Shown in pieces: positions 36,598 through 45,270 of a stretch of 64,000 bases of DNA. Source of the stretch: Weissella cibaria KACC 11862 (GTDB lineage: Bacteria > Bacillota > Bacilli > Lactobacillales > Lactobacillaceae); the NCBI RefSeq assembly GCF_000193635.1, contig NZ_AEKT01000033.1, forward strand, positions 54,003 to 118,002. Direction: 5' to 3'. A program made the position numbers and the translations under genes. The notes below the pieces were generated by a model, which did not search any database, was not told the origin of the DNA, and was given only the letters and a program-made list of their open reading frames with translations. How positions within the stretch are numbered: position 1 is the first letter of the stretch; each line of letters begins with the position of its first letter.

Positions 36598-38430
36598 ATG
36601 TGGCGCTTTTTAAAGCGGTTGTTGATTGGAAAGCCATTGAAGACCCTGGAAGAAGGCTCGCAACATTTGAGTCGAACCAAGGCATTGGCATTGTTGTCTT
36701 CTGATGCGTTGTCATCAGTTGCCTATGGTACGGAGCAAATTACGACGGCGTTGATCGCTGCGAGCGCTGCGGCCCTTTGGATGCAAATTCCGATCGCAAT
36801 TCTGGTTTTGGTGCTGTTGGCAGCGATTACGTTGTCATATCGCCAAATCATTCATGCGTACCCATCGGGTGGTGGTGCGTATGTCGTAACGTCAACTAAC
36901 TGGGGACGTAACGCAGGACTTGTCGCGGGTGGTTCATTGTTGGTTGACTACATGCTGACCGTGGCCGTATCTGTTGCGGCAGGTACAGAAGCCATTACCT
37001 CAGCAATTCCAGCCTTACATCCCTATGCAGTTGGGATTGGTGTCGTGATTATCTTGATTTTGATGGGAATCAACTTGCGTGGTGTCCGGGAGTCAGCTGG
37101 CTTCTTGATGGTGCCGGTTTACTTCTTTATCTTGATGATTACGGGGATGGTGCTATATGGTTTGTATAACATCGCCACTGGCCAGGTAGCGTTCCATGCT
37201 GCTTCGGCTATCGGTACGACGGGATCGAATATCGGCATCATCTTGTTCTTGAAGGCGTTCTCAAGTGGATCATCTTCATTGACTGGTGTTGAAGCGATTT
37301 CAAATGCCGTACCAAACTTTAAAGAACCAAAGCCTCGTAATGCAGCGGCAACGTTGTCAATTATGGCCTTGATTTTGGCCTTCTTCTTTGCCGGCATTAC
37401 ATTCTTGTCATACTGGTATGGTATTCGTCCAAATGACCACGTGACTGTTTTGGCCCAAATTGGTCAGGCAACCTTTGGTCACGGCGTGCTGTTCTATTTG
37501 TTGCAAATCGCCACGGCTTTGATTTTGGCAGTTGCTGCCAACACCGGATTCTCAGCCTTTCCACAGTTAGCCTTTAATTTGGCGAAGGACAAGTTCATGC
37601 CACACATCTACATGGACAAGGGTGATCGCCTGGGTTACTCAAACGGTATTATGTCATTGGCCATTGGGGCCATCGTCTTGCTGTTAATCTTTAACGGTTC
37701 GACGGAAGCACTGATTCCATTGTATGCTGTGGGTGTGTTCATTCCATTTACGTTGTCACAATCAGGAATGATTATTCACTGGTTCCGTGAACGTGAAGGT
37801 ATTTGGCTTGGTAAAGCGTCAATCAATTTCGTTGGTGCGGCCATTTCATTTGCCTTGGTGGTTATCTTATTCTGGATGCACTTCAAGTCAGTTTGGCCTT
37901 ACTTGATTATCATGCCAGTGCTCATTAAGATGTTCTGGACTGTAAACAAGCACTACCGCGCTGTCGCAAAGCAATTGCGTGTTTTGTCTAAGGAACCGGT
38001 CAAGCGTCATCATTACGATGGTGCGACTGTGATTGTGTTGGTCTCAAACTTGACGAAGGCAACGGCTGATGCGATTGACTATGCCCAATCAATGGGTGAT
38101 CGCGTTTTGGCAATGCACGTTTCGTTTGATTCGAACCCTGAAAAGGAACATCGTTTGGGGGTGGAATTCAAGCGTGAATTCCCGGATGTCCGCTACGTGG
38201 ATATTCACTCGTCTTATCGATCAATTACAGAGCCATCATTACGTTTCGTGGATGAAATTGCGAAGGGTGCTAAGGAACGCAATCATTCCTTGACTATCTT
38301 GATTCCGCAATTCGTACCACGTCACGGTTGGCAAAATGCTTTGCACAACCAAAATAGTTTGCGTTTGCGCACGGCGTTGGCCTCACGTGACGTCACGGTA
38401 TCGACGTACTACTTCCACCTAAAGGAATAG
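36598..38430 (+). CDS. KimA-like potassium importer (APC superfamily)
   Basis: 610 residues with about 12 membrane helices (about 45-460) and a soluble C-terminal domain (about 470-610), the plan of Bacillus subtilis KimA (YdaO). The first segment RTKALALLSSDALSSVAYGT and the block SYRQIIHAYPSGGGAYVV agree closely with that family as I recall it. KimA is a proton-coupled high-affinity K+ importer inhibited by c-di-AMP through its cytosolic domain. AGGAG precedes ATG 36598. I see no c-di-AMP riboswitch in the 135-base upstream gap. Other APC amino-acid permeases are a less likely alternative because they lack the C-terminal domain. Confidence 0.85.
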   Translation: MWRFLKRLLIGKPLKTLEEGSQHLSRTKALALLSSDALSSVAYGTEQITTALIAASAAALWMQIPIAILVLVLLAAITLSYRQIIHAYPSGGGAYVVTSTNWGRNAGLVAGGSLLVDYMLTVAVSVAAGTEAITSAIPALHPYAVGIGVVIILILMGINLRGVRESAGFLMVPVYFFILMITGMVLYGLYNIATGQVAFHAASAIGTTGSNIGIILFLKAFSSGSSSLTGVEAISNAVPNFKEPKPRNAAATLSIMALILAFFFAGITFLSYWYGIRPNDHVTVLAQIGQATFGHGVLFYLLQIATALILAVAANTGFSAFPQLAFNLAKDKFMPHIYMDKGDRLGYSNGIMSLAIGAIVLLLIFNGSTEALIPLYAVGVFIPFTLSQSGMIIHWFREREGIWLGKASINFVGAAISFALVVILFWMHFKSVWPYLIIMPVLIKMFWTVNKHYRAVAKQLRVLSKEPVKRHHYDGATVIVLVSNLTKATADAIDYAQSMGDRVLAMHVSFDSNPEKEHRLGVEFKREFPDVRYVDIHSSYRSITEPSLRFVDEIAKGAKERNHSLTILIPQFVPRHGWQNALHNQNSLRLRTALASRDVTVSTYYFHLKE

Positions 38431-38455
38431 TTGTTAAAAACGAATATTTTCATCT

Positions 38456-38500
38456 GCTATCATCAAGAGGTTGTGTTAACCTATTGATGATAGCTTTTAT
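38456..38500 (+). terminator. Terminator of the kimA-like gene
   Basis: GCTATCATCAA (38456-38466) and TTGATGATAGC (38484-38494) form a perfect 11-bp stem, followed by TTTTATTTTG. Confidence 0.88.
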
Positions 38501-38543
38501 TTTGAAAGCAAAAAAACTTAGAGAAAATAAAGGGATAGAGATA

Positions 38544-39527
38544 ATGGATTATACCGTTGATGAAGTCCGACAAGAATTACAAGCCATCCGTGAACGGGTG
38601 CACCATGGCGAATTATTTGATTCAATGGGAGCTGAGATTGGTCGCTTGATTGATCAGTTTGATTATGATGCCCCAACAACCGTTGCGCAATTAGATGCGG
38701 CCACTGCTAGTACATTGCAAGAAAAGCTTTCTGATTGGCAGACAGCATTGATTGCTGGTGAACCAGTGGTGGTCACGGATCAAGACGTATTGGATATGAT
38801 GACAGGGTTGCGTCAGACTGATCCTGAACTACGTGATCGCGGTGTGTTTTTCTTTGTCAGTGATGGCTTACAGAATCATATTTTCAGTGATAACCAAGTT
38901 GTCATGATGACACGCTACCTTTTACAGGATTCAGTCTTGTTTTCGCACATTACGGAAACGAATAATGATGGTATTTTCTTCCGATCATTCGCTGTATTTA
39001 TTCTGTCGATGTTGAACTATGCTAATCGGACGAATGACTTTGATTTGTTTACAGATGATTTGCATGAAATGATGATTGATAACTTAGCGACTTATATCGC
39101 GTTAGAGCATGACACGCGTGGCTTTGTTGAGGGGAAAGGCTGGGCCCACACATTCTTGCACGTTGGCAATATGTTAGATGATTTATCAAACGATGATGCT
39201 GTGACCCGTGCAGACAAAATTTTCTTATTGACGGTGCTGATTGAACGTATCAAGCGTTTGGAGACGCCACTGGTGATGGGTGAAAACCGTCGAATTGATA
39301 GTTATATCGTGACGCTGGTGAACATGAATCCACTGTATCGCGATTATTTCTTAAAGCAATTAAAGCAATGGCGTCAAGAAATGACCCGTCAGATGCAACC
39401 TGAAGTTGAGGCTGATTGGCATCGTATGTACAACCAGCAGCGGTTACTTCAAGGGCTACTGTTACGCGAAAAGTTGCCTAAAGAAATTTATAATTATCTT
39501 AACGAAGCGCGAAACTTTCTAGCGTAA
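38544..39527 (+). CDS. DUF2785 family protein
   Basis: Start at ATG 38544 (MDYTVDEVRQ), AAGGGAT upstream; the frame extends to 38484 only through the terminator hairpin of the previous gene. 327 residues, soluble, mainly helical. The blocks LRDRGVFFFVSDGLQ and VEGKGWAHTFLHVGNMLDDL are typical of DUF2785, with His residues (AHTFLHVGN) that could bind metal. Biochemical role unknown. It is monocistronic, between kimA-like and ddl. Confidence 0.8.
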   Translation: MDYTVDEVRQELQAIRERVHHGELFDSMGAEIGRLIDQFDYDAPTTVAQLDAATASTLQEKLSDWQTALIAGEPVVVTDQDVLDMMTGLRQTDPELRDRGVFFFVSDGLQNHIFSDNQVVMMTRYLLQDSVLFSHITETNNDGIFFRSFAVFILSMLNYANRTNDFDLFTDDLHEMMIDNLATYIALEHDTRGFVEGKGWAHTFLHVGNMLDDLSNDDAVTRADKIFLLTVLIERIKRLETPLVMGENRRIDSYIVTLVNMNPLYRDYFLKQLKQWRQEMTRQMQPEVEADWHRMYNQQRLLQGLLLREKLPKEIYNYLNEARNFLA

Positions 39528-39595
39528 CTTATCAAGAATTCAGGAACGTGTTATACTGAGGGTTCCAAATAAATCAGTTTGACAGGGAGATAGAC

Positions 39596-40744
39596 ATGTC
39601 AGAAAAGCTAAACATTGCGATGTTCTTTGGTGGTAATTCATCAGAACACGACGTTTCAAAGCGTTCAGCACGTAACATTTACGATGCCATGGACAAGGAA
39701 AAGTACAACGTAACGGTTTTCTTGATTTCTAAGGACGGAATCATGATCAATGCCGCTGATTCAAAGCGCGTATTTGATGGTGAAGACGAAGATACGATTG
39801 TGGCGGAAGCAAAGTCAAAGATGGACTTGAAGAACCCATTGGCACCAATTGCAGTTTTGGGTGAGATGTCAGAAATTGACTTGTTCTACCCAGTCGTGCA
39901 CGGTAACTTGGGTGAAGATGGTACGTTGCAAGCGTTGTTCCGTTTGTTGCAAAAGCCATACATTGGGCCTGGTACTGCCGCTTCAGCAATGTCATTTGAC
40001 AAGGATTTGACGAAGCGTATCTTGAACCAAGCCGGCATTCGTAACACGAAGTATGTATTGTTGACGGATCAAAACTTCCAAGACTACACGTACGAGGGCC
40101 TTGTTAAGGAACTTGGTACGGAAGTGCTATTCGTTAAGGCCGCTAAGCAAGGATCATCAGTTGGTATTTCACGCGTCACGAACGCTGCAGAATTCGAAGC
40201 TGGTGTTAAGGACGCTTTGCAATACGACTACAAGGTTTTGGTTGAAGCTGCGTTGACTAAGCCACGCGAAGTCTTCATTTCAATCTTGGGTAATGAGCAA
40301 CCACGTGCATCTCGTTTGGGTGGTATTGTTTTGCCTGAACAAGACGTTTGGTACGATTACAACAACAAGTTCGTTGATGCCTCAGGTATGGTCTTTGAAT
40401 TACCAGTTGAGTTAGGGGATGACCTTGAAAAGGAAATCACTGACATGGCATTAAATGCTTACAAGGCATTGGGACTTGTTGGGTTGACTCGTATGGACTT
40501 CATGATTGATGCTGATGGTACACCATACTTGGGTGAACCAAACACGTTGCCTGGCTTCACGAATATTTCACTATACCCACAAATGTGGGAAGTTTCAGGT
40601 ATCAGCTATACGAACTTGATTGATGAAATTATCAACTACGGTTTGGCTGAATTCGAACGCAATGCCAAGTTGTCATACGACTTCGTGTCATTGGGTGAAG
40701 AGCACGTTGGTGAAAAGAAGTACAACGCCGAGCGCGCTAAGTAA
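39596..40744 (+). CDS. ddl: D-alanine ligase, D-Ala-D-Lac type
   Basis: 382 residues, ATP-grasp fold. FFGGNSSEHDVS opens the protein, GSSVGISRV forms part of the ATP site, and GEPNTLPGFTNISLYPQMW carries metal ligands. The omega-loop reads YDYNNKFVDASG, with Phe259 at the position where D-Ala-D-Ala ligases have Tyr (Tyr216 of E. coli DdlB, KY). The same Tyr-to-Phe change (Phe261) is known in the Leuconostoc mesenteroides enzyme, which makes D-Ala-D-lactate and gives intrinsic vancomycin resistance. GGGAGAT precedes ATG 39596. Highly biased codons. Confidence 0.95.
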   Translation: MSEKLNIAMFFGGNSSEHDVSKRSARNIYDAMDKEKYNVTVFLISKDGIMINAADSKRVFDGEDEDTIVAEAKSKMDLKNPLAPIAVLGEMSEIDLFYPVVHGNLGEDGTLQALFRLLQKPYIGPGTAASAMSFDKDLTKRILNQAGIRNTKYVLLTDQNFQDYTYEGLVKELGTEVLFVKAAKQGSSVGISRVTNAAEFEAGVKDALQYDYKVLVEAALTKPREVFISILGNEQPRASRLGGIVLPEQDVWYDYNNKFVDASGMVFELPVELGDDLEKEITDMALNAYKALGLVGLTRMDFMIDADGTPYLGEPNTLPGFTNISLYPQMWEVSGISYTNLIDEIINYGLAEFERNAKLSYDFVSLGEEHVGEKKYNAERAK

Positions 40745-40756
40745 TATGGATTTAAA

Positions 40757-40792
40757 AACAATCAGTAACAGTGTTGTTGCTGGTTGTTTTTT
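40757..40792 (+). terminator. Terminator of ddl
   Basis: AACAATCAG and CTGGTTGTT pair (one G-U) around an inner TAACA/TTGTTG stem, followed by TTTTTT. Confidence 0.8.
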
Positions 40793-40902
40793 ATTTGGTG
40801 GCGGGTGGCAACACGCGATGCTTAACTAGCTATCTCTACTTTATAAACGCCGTTATTTAGCGTATAATTTATAGTAAGACAATTTGTAGAAAAGGACTTA
40901 AA

Positions 40903-41430
40903 ATGACTGAATCATTTACACCAACTTGGATGATTGATGCAATCTACCGTTTGACGCCTGAACAATTAAAGGCTCAAGGAATCAAGGCAGTGCTGACTGA
41001 CTTGGACAACACGTTGATTGCTTGGAATAACCCAGACGGCACAACGGAATTGCACGACTGGCTTGAACAAATGAACGAGGCAGGAATCCCTGTAATGATC
41101 GTTTCAAATAATTCAGCACCCCGTATCGCACGCGTTGCTGAACCTTTGAAGTTGCCATTTGTCTCACGTGCTTTGAAGCCACTGACCCGTGGCCTAAACG
41201 AGGCCACAACAACGCTTGGCTTGGCGAAGCAAGAAGTTGTCATGGTCGGCGATCAATTATTAACTGACGTCTGGTCATCTAATAATTATGGCGTTCGGAG
41301 CATTTTGGTTAAGCCACTAATTGAGACTGACCAGTGGAATACAAAGATTAATCGTTTTTTCGAAAAGGGTGTTAAGAAGCGCATGTTGAATGCCCACCCA
41401 GAACTACAATGGAGGACTACTCTTGATTAG
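40903..41430 (+). CDS. yqeG: YqeG family HAD-type phosphatase
   Basis: 175 residues. HAD motif I is TDLDNTLI (about 32-39), motif II VSNN, and motif III region KPLTRGLN with VGDQLLTDVWSSNN as motif IV. Length and motifs fit the YqeG/PTPMT-associated IIIA subfamily. It is the first gene of the widely conserved yqeG-yqeH-yhbY-nadD-yqeK-rsfS cluster. AAGGACTT precedes ATG 40903. The physiological substrate is not settled. Confidence 0.93.
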   Translation: MTESFTPTWMIDAIYRLTPEQLKAQGIKAVLTDLDNTLIAWNNPDGTTELHDWLEQMNEAGIPVMIVSNNSAPRIARVAEPLKLPFVSRALKPLTRGLNEATTTLGLAKQEVVMVGDQLLTDVWSSNNYGVRSILVKPLIETDQWNTKINRFFEKGVKKRMLNAHPELQWRTTLD

Positions 41431-42565
41431 TGAAACAGAAGTACAAGGTTACTTGGACGATGGTTTGCGCTGCATTGGTTGTGGCGCTTTGATTCAAACT
41501 GAGCGTAAGGGTGAATTGGGTTATGCCCCAATGTCAGCCTTGCTTAAGGGCTTTGAAAATGAAGAAGTATTGTGCCAACGTTGCTTCCGTTTGCGTCACT
41601 ATAACGAAATTCAACCCGTTGATTTGACGGATGATGATTTCCGTTTGTTGTTGAACGAAATTTCAACGACTGACTCTTTGGTCGTTTACGTGATGGACGT
41701 CTTTGACTTCTCAGGGTCATTGATTCCAGGCTTGCACCGCTTTGTTGGTAAGAACCCGGTTTTGTTGGTTGGAAACAAGGTTGATGTTTTGCCAAAGTCT
41801 TTGAAGCGTTCAAAGATTAAGGACTGGATGCGTCAACAAGCTAACGTAGCTGGATTGCGACCAATTGACGTGATGTTGACTTCAGGTAAGAGCGGTGATG
41901 ATGTCCCTGAATTGTTGGATATGATTGAAAAGTATCGTGAAGGCCGTTCAGTTTACGTCGTTGGTGTGACGAACGTTGGTAAGTCAACGTTGATCAACCA
42001 AATCATTAAGGATGCAACTGGTGATTCAAAGGATGTCATCACAACGTCACGTTTCCCAGGAACGACGTTGGATCGTATTGAAATTCCACTTGATGATGAC
42101 ACGTTCATTATTGATACACCAGGAATCATTCACCAAGATCAAATGGCACACTATTTGACGCCAAAGGATTTGAAGTACGTCTCACCACAAAAGGAATTGA
42201 AGCCGAAGACGTATCAATTGAACCCAGAACAAACGTTGTTCATGGGGGCCTTGGCTCGTTTTGATTTCATTCAAGGTGAGAAGGCCGGCATTACGGCTTA
42301 CTTTGAAAATAATTTGATGATTCACCGGACGAAGCTGGAAAAGGCGGATGAGTTCTACAGCAAGCATGCTGGTGAACTATTGATGCCACCAACAACGGAA
42401 AACTTAGACATGTTGCCACCATTGCAACGTCACGAGTTTAAGGTGACTGAGAAGACGGATATCGTGATTGATGGATTGGGCTGGATTACAGTTCCCGCCA
42501 ACACGGTAGTAGCAGGCTGGGCACCCGAGGGTGTTTCAGTATTAACACGAAGGGCAATGATTTAA
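41423..42565 (+). CDS. yqeH: Ribosome biogenesis GTPase YqeH
   Basis: I place the start at TTG 41423 (MISETEVQGYLDDGLRC), because GGAGG stands 7 bases upstream and the ORF then overlaps yqeG by only 8 bases; an ATG at 41390 lies deep in yqeG. 380 residues. An N-terminal zinc finger (CIGCG...CQRC, about 17-55) precedes a circularly permuted GTPase with the order G4-G5-G1-G2-G3: NKVD, then GVTNVGKST, then DTPG. YqeH is needed for 30S subunit assembly. Operon position conserved. Confidence 0.95.
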   Translation: MISETEVQGYLDDGLRCIGCGALIQTERKGELGYAPMSALLKGFENEEVLCQRCFRLRHYNEIQPVDLTDDDFRLLLNEISTTDSLVVYVMDVFDFSGSLIPGLHRFVGKNPVLLVGNKVDVLPKSLKRSKIKDWMRQQANVAGLRPIDVMLTSGKSGDDVPELLDMIEKYREGRSVYVVGVTNVGKSTLINQIIKDATGDSKDVITTSRFPGTTLDRIEIPLDDDTFIIDTPGIIHQDQMAHYLTPKDLKYVSPQKELKPKTYQLNPEQTLFMGALARFDFIQGEKAGITAYFENNLMIHRTKLEKADEFYSKHAGELLMPPTTENLDMLPPLQRHEFKVTEKTDIVIDGLGWITVPANTVVAGWAPEGVSVLTRRAMI

Positions 42566-42566
42566 T

Positions 42567-42881
42567 ATGATTTCACTACGCGGTAAGCAAAAGCGTTACC
42601 TACGTGCCTCAGCGCACGACATGCGACCACTCTTTAGTATTGGTAAGCAAGGATTGACACAAAACTGGTTGGACCAACTTTCAGATGCAATCAACAAGCG
42701 CGAGTTGTTCAAGGTTAATATCTTGGCAAATTCAGATGTTGAAGTTGATGATTTGAAGGCATTTATCGAAGAGAACACGGATATTCAAGTTGTTCAAACG
42801 ATTGGGCACACACTAGTATTGTTCGGAGAGTCAGCTGACAAAGAAAACCGTCGCTACTCTGTCGCCGTTCAAAAAATTTAA
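42567..42881 (+). CDS. yhbY: YhbY/CRS1-YhbY domain RNA-binding protein
   Basis: 104 residues. Starts 2 bases after yqeH. The KH-like CRM fold is visible from LRGKQKRYLRASAHDMRPLF and the GKQGLT loop (corresponding to the GxxG motif) to LVLFGESADKENR. Members associate with pre-50S/30S ribosomal particles. Co-transcribed with yqeH and nadD. Confidence 0.95.
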   Translation: MISLRGKQKRYLRASAHDMRPLFSIGKQGLTQNWLDQLSDAINKRELFKVNILANSDVEVDDLKAFIEENTDIQVVQTIGHTLVLFGESADKENRRYSVAVQKI

Positions 42882-42908
42882 CATCACTCTCGGAACGGGG
42901 GTTCGGGC

Positions 42909-43574
42909 ATGATTAATACAATCGAGAAGACAATGACGCAGGCACAAGCTGAGCGTAGTTTTGTCGGTGAGACAAAGAAAATTGGTATTTTAGGTGGCAC
43001 GTTCAATCCACCACACTTGGGACATCTGGTGATTGGCGAACAAGTCGCTGAACAGCTTGGCTTAGATAAGGTTTACTTTATGCCAAATGCTAAGCCACCA
43101 CATGTTGATCCCAAAGGGGCAATCGATCCCTTGCATCGTGCCAAAATGGTGCAAGCGGCCATTGCAGGGAACAGTCATTTTGGCTTGGAACTGCTGGAAG
43201 TGCAGCGAGGTGGTAAGAGTTATACGTACAACACCATGTTGCAATTGAAAGTTGAGCACCCTAATTATGAATACTATTTCATTATCGGCGGTGATGAAGT
43301 CGCCTATCTGAAAACATGGTATCGCATTGATGACTTGTTGAAGTTAGTGAATTTTGTCGGGGTTAATCGACCAGGACAACCACGAGAATCGGATTATCCC
43401 GTGAAATGGGTTGAGGTGCCAAACCTTGAAATCAGTTCAACGGATATTCGAAAGCGAATTGCGACCAAGCAGTCGGTTCGCTACTTGCTACCAGATATGG
43501 TAGCAGCCTACATTGTAGAAAACGGGTTATACATGGATGACAAACGAGATGATTTATCGGGGCCGGTACTATAA
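42909..43574 (+). CDS. nadD: Nicotinate-nucleotide adenylyltransferase
   Basis: 221 residues. The nucleotidyltransferase motif GGTFNPPHLGH (about 30-40) and the ISSTDIRKRI block near residue 177 identify NadD, which makes deamido-NAD from NaMN and ATP. There is an N-terminal extension of about 25 residues (MINTIEKTMTQAQAERSFVG) compared with most family members; an internal start is possible but I see no better ribosome site than GGGG before 42909. Its end overlaps yqeK by 38 bases. Confidence 0.95.
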   Translation: MINTIEKTMTQAQAERSFVGETKKIGILGGTFNPPHLGHLVIGEQVAEQLGLDKVYFMPNAKPPHVDPKGAIDPLHRAKMVQAAIAGNSHFGLELLEVQRGGKSYTYNTMLQLKVEHPNYEYYFIIGGDEVAYLKTWYRIDDLLKLVNFVGVNRPGQPRESDYPVKWVEVPNLEISSTDIRKRIATKQSVRYLLPDMVAAYIVENGLYMDDKRDDLSGPVL

Positions 43575-44136
43575 CGGGTCACGAGCAAGTTTAGTCGCAG
43601 CCGCACAAGCTGCTATGTCTGATTATCGTTTCCAACACGTCCTACGTGTGGAGGAAATGGCAGTTCGGCTAGCAGACAAGTGGGACGTTGATGCAGAGTT
43701 GGCTTCTGTGGCAGCTTTGACGCACGATTACGCCAAGGAACGCTCAGATGCTGACTTCTTGGCAAAGATTGCGGAAAAGCAATTGGATCCGGATTTGGTT
43801 AATTGGGGGAATAACGTTTGGCACGGTATCGTTGGCGCAGAAATGGTCAAGGATGAGCTGGGCATTCAAAACGAAGATATCCTAACGGCAATTCGTCAGC
43901 ACACAACAGGTGCACCTTATATGACGACGCTGAGCCAAATCATTTATATGGCAGATTATATTGAAGCAGGGCGTGATTTTCCAGGGGTCGAAGAAGTTCG
44001 ATCTTTGGCGTTTGATGACCTTGCAGCTAGTGTGGGATGGCAGACAGGCCACACGCTAGCGTACCTCATTGAAAAGCGCGTGCCGGTTTATCCGGGAACG
44101 CTTTTGACTTACAACGCATGGAGTGTAGAGAAGTAA
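43537..44136 (+). CDS. yqeK: YqeK family HD-domain hydrolase
   Basis: 199 residues from ATG 43537, overlapping nadD by 38 bases; ATG 43549 is an alternative. HD-domain metal residues are seen in FQHVLRVEEM, LTHDYAKE, HGIVGAEM and IRQHTTGAPY. YqeK enzymes hydrolyse diadenosine tetraphosphate symmetrically. Next to nadD and rsfS as in most Bacillota. Confidence 0.92.
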   Translation: MTNEMIYRGRYYNGSRASLVAAAQAAMSDYRFQHVLRVEEMAVRLADKWDVDAELASVAALTHDYAKERSDADFLAKIAEKQLDPDLVNWGNNVWHGIVGAEMVKDELGIQNEDILTAIRQHTTGAPYMTTLSQIIYMADYIEAGRDFPGVEEVRSLAFDDLAASVGWQTGHTLAYLIEKRVPVYPGTLLTYNAWSVEK

Positions 44137-44507
44137 TGGAAAACAAAGTAAACGAAATGTTGGAAGTAGCTGTTAAGGCCGCTGATCAAAAGCGCGCTGA
44201 AAACTTGATGGCTTTGGACATTCACGAAATTAGCTTGGTGGCAGATGCCTACCTTATTTTGGATGCCCCAACGCAACGCCAAGTTTTGGCGATTGTTGAT
44301 GAAATCGAAGACAAGATGGCTGAAGCAGGATTCGAGTTGCAACGCCACGAAGGTCGTCGTGAAGGTGAGTGGGTTTTGATGGACTTTGGTGACTTGTTTG
44401 TCCACGTCTTCAAGGATGAAATGCGCCAATTCTACAATTTGGAAAAGTTGTGGGGCGCTGCACCTGAAATTGATATTGACCAATGGATTGTTAAGGAAGA
44501 GTTCTAA
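44136..44507 (+). CDS. rsfS: Ribosomal silencing factor RsfS
   Basis: I use ATG 44136, which overlaps the yqeK stop as TAATG; an upstream in-frame ATG at 44118 lies inside yqeK. 123 residues with the family core (DIHEISLVADAYLILDAPTQ, WVLMDFGDLFVHVF, YNLEKLWG). RsfS binds uL14 and blocks subunit joining in starvation. Overlaps the next gene by 1 base (TAATGA). Confidence 0.94.
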   Translation: MENKVNEMLEVAVKAADQKRAENLMALDIHEISLVADAYLILDAPTQRQVLAIVDEIEDKMAEAGFELQRHEGRREGEWVLMDFGDLFVHVFKDEMRQFYNLEKLWGAAPEIDIDQWIVKEEF

Positions 44508-45253
44508 TGAATTATCAAACTTTTGCGAAGTTGTATGATGACCTGTTCGATGAGGATGCTTATGCTGATTGGTTCCAATACGCCACGAAGTTCATTAAGA
44601 ACAAAGATGGTAAGTTATTGGAGTTAGCGGGTGGTGCTGGTCGATTGGCCATTCAATTAAAGAAGGCTGGATACGAAGACGTTACGGTCTTTGATTTATC
44701 AACTGAAATGTTGGCTTTGGCAGCACAACATGCGCAAGAAGCAGACATGATGTTGCCACTAATTGAAGGCGATATGCGTGAATGGTCAGATTACGAGCAA
44801 AAGTTTGCTACCATTACGTCGTTTGCAGATTCATTCAATTATTTGGCGTCTGAAGAAGAAACGTTGCAAGCCTTTAAACAAGTTGCAGCCCACTTGGAAG
44901 CTAATGGTCAATTTTTGTTTGACGTGATTTCACCTTGGCAGACAGACGTGTACTATCCGGGGTATATGTACAATTGGCATGATGATGAAACCGCCTTTAT
45001 GTGGTCATCATATGGTGTTGAAGAGCAAGCCCACACGGTAGAACATGAGTTAACATTCTTTGTTTACAATGAAGAAATTGATGGCTTCCAACAAATTCAA
45101 GAAGTGCACACAGAGCGCACGTACGAGTTAGAAACATATAAGCGCTTGTTAACTGAAGCTGGTTTTACCAACATTGAGGTATTAGCAGACTTTGGTCGCG
45201 AAACAGTAACGGCGGAATCGCCACGTTGGTTCTTTAACGCAACGAAAGCTTAA
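44507..45253 (+). CDS. Class I SAM-dependent methyltransferase (YqeM-like)
   Basis: 248 residues. SAM-binding motif I is LLELAGGAGRLAIQL (about 44-58), the acidic residue ending motif II is in VFDLSTEML, and IEGDMREW follows. The position after rsfS matches yqeM of Bacillus subtilis. Substrate not established. Start ATG overlaps the rsfS stop codon. Confidence 0.88.
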   Translation: MNYQTFAKLYDDLFDEDAYADWFQYATKFIKNKDGKLLELAGGAGRLAIQLKKAGYEDVTVFDLSTEMLALAAQHAQEADMMLPLIEGDMREWSDYEQKFATITSFADSFNYLASEEETLQAFKQVAAHLEANGQFLFDVISPWQTDVYYPGYMYNWHDDETAFMWSSYGVEEQAHTVEHELTFFVYNEEIDGFQQIQEVHTERTYELETYKRLLTEAGFTNIEVLADFGRETVTAESPRWFFNATKA

Positions 45254-45270
45254 AAAGGAGTGAGCTGGTA

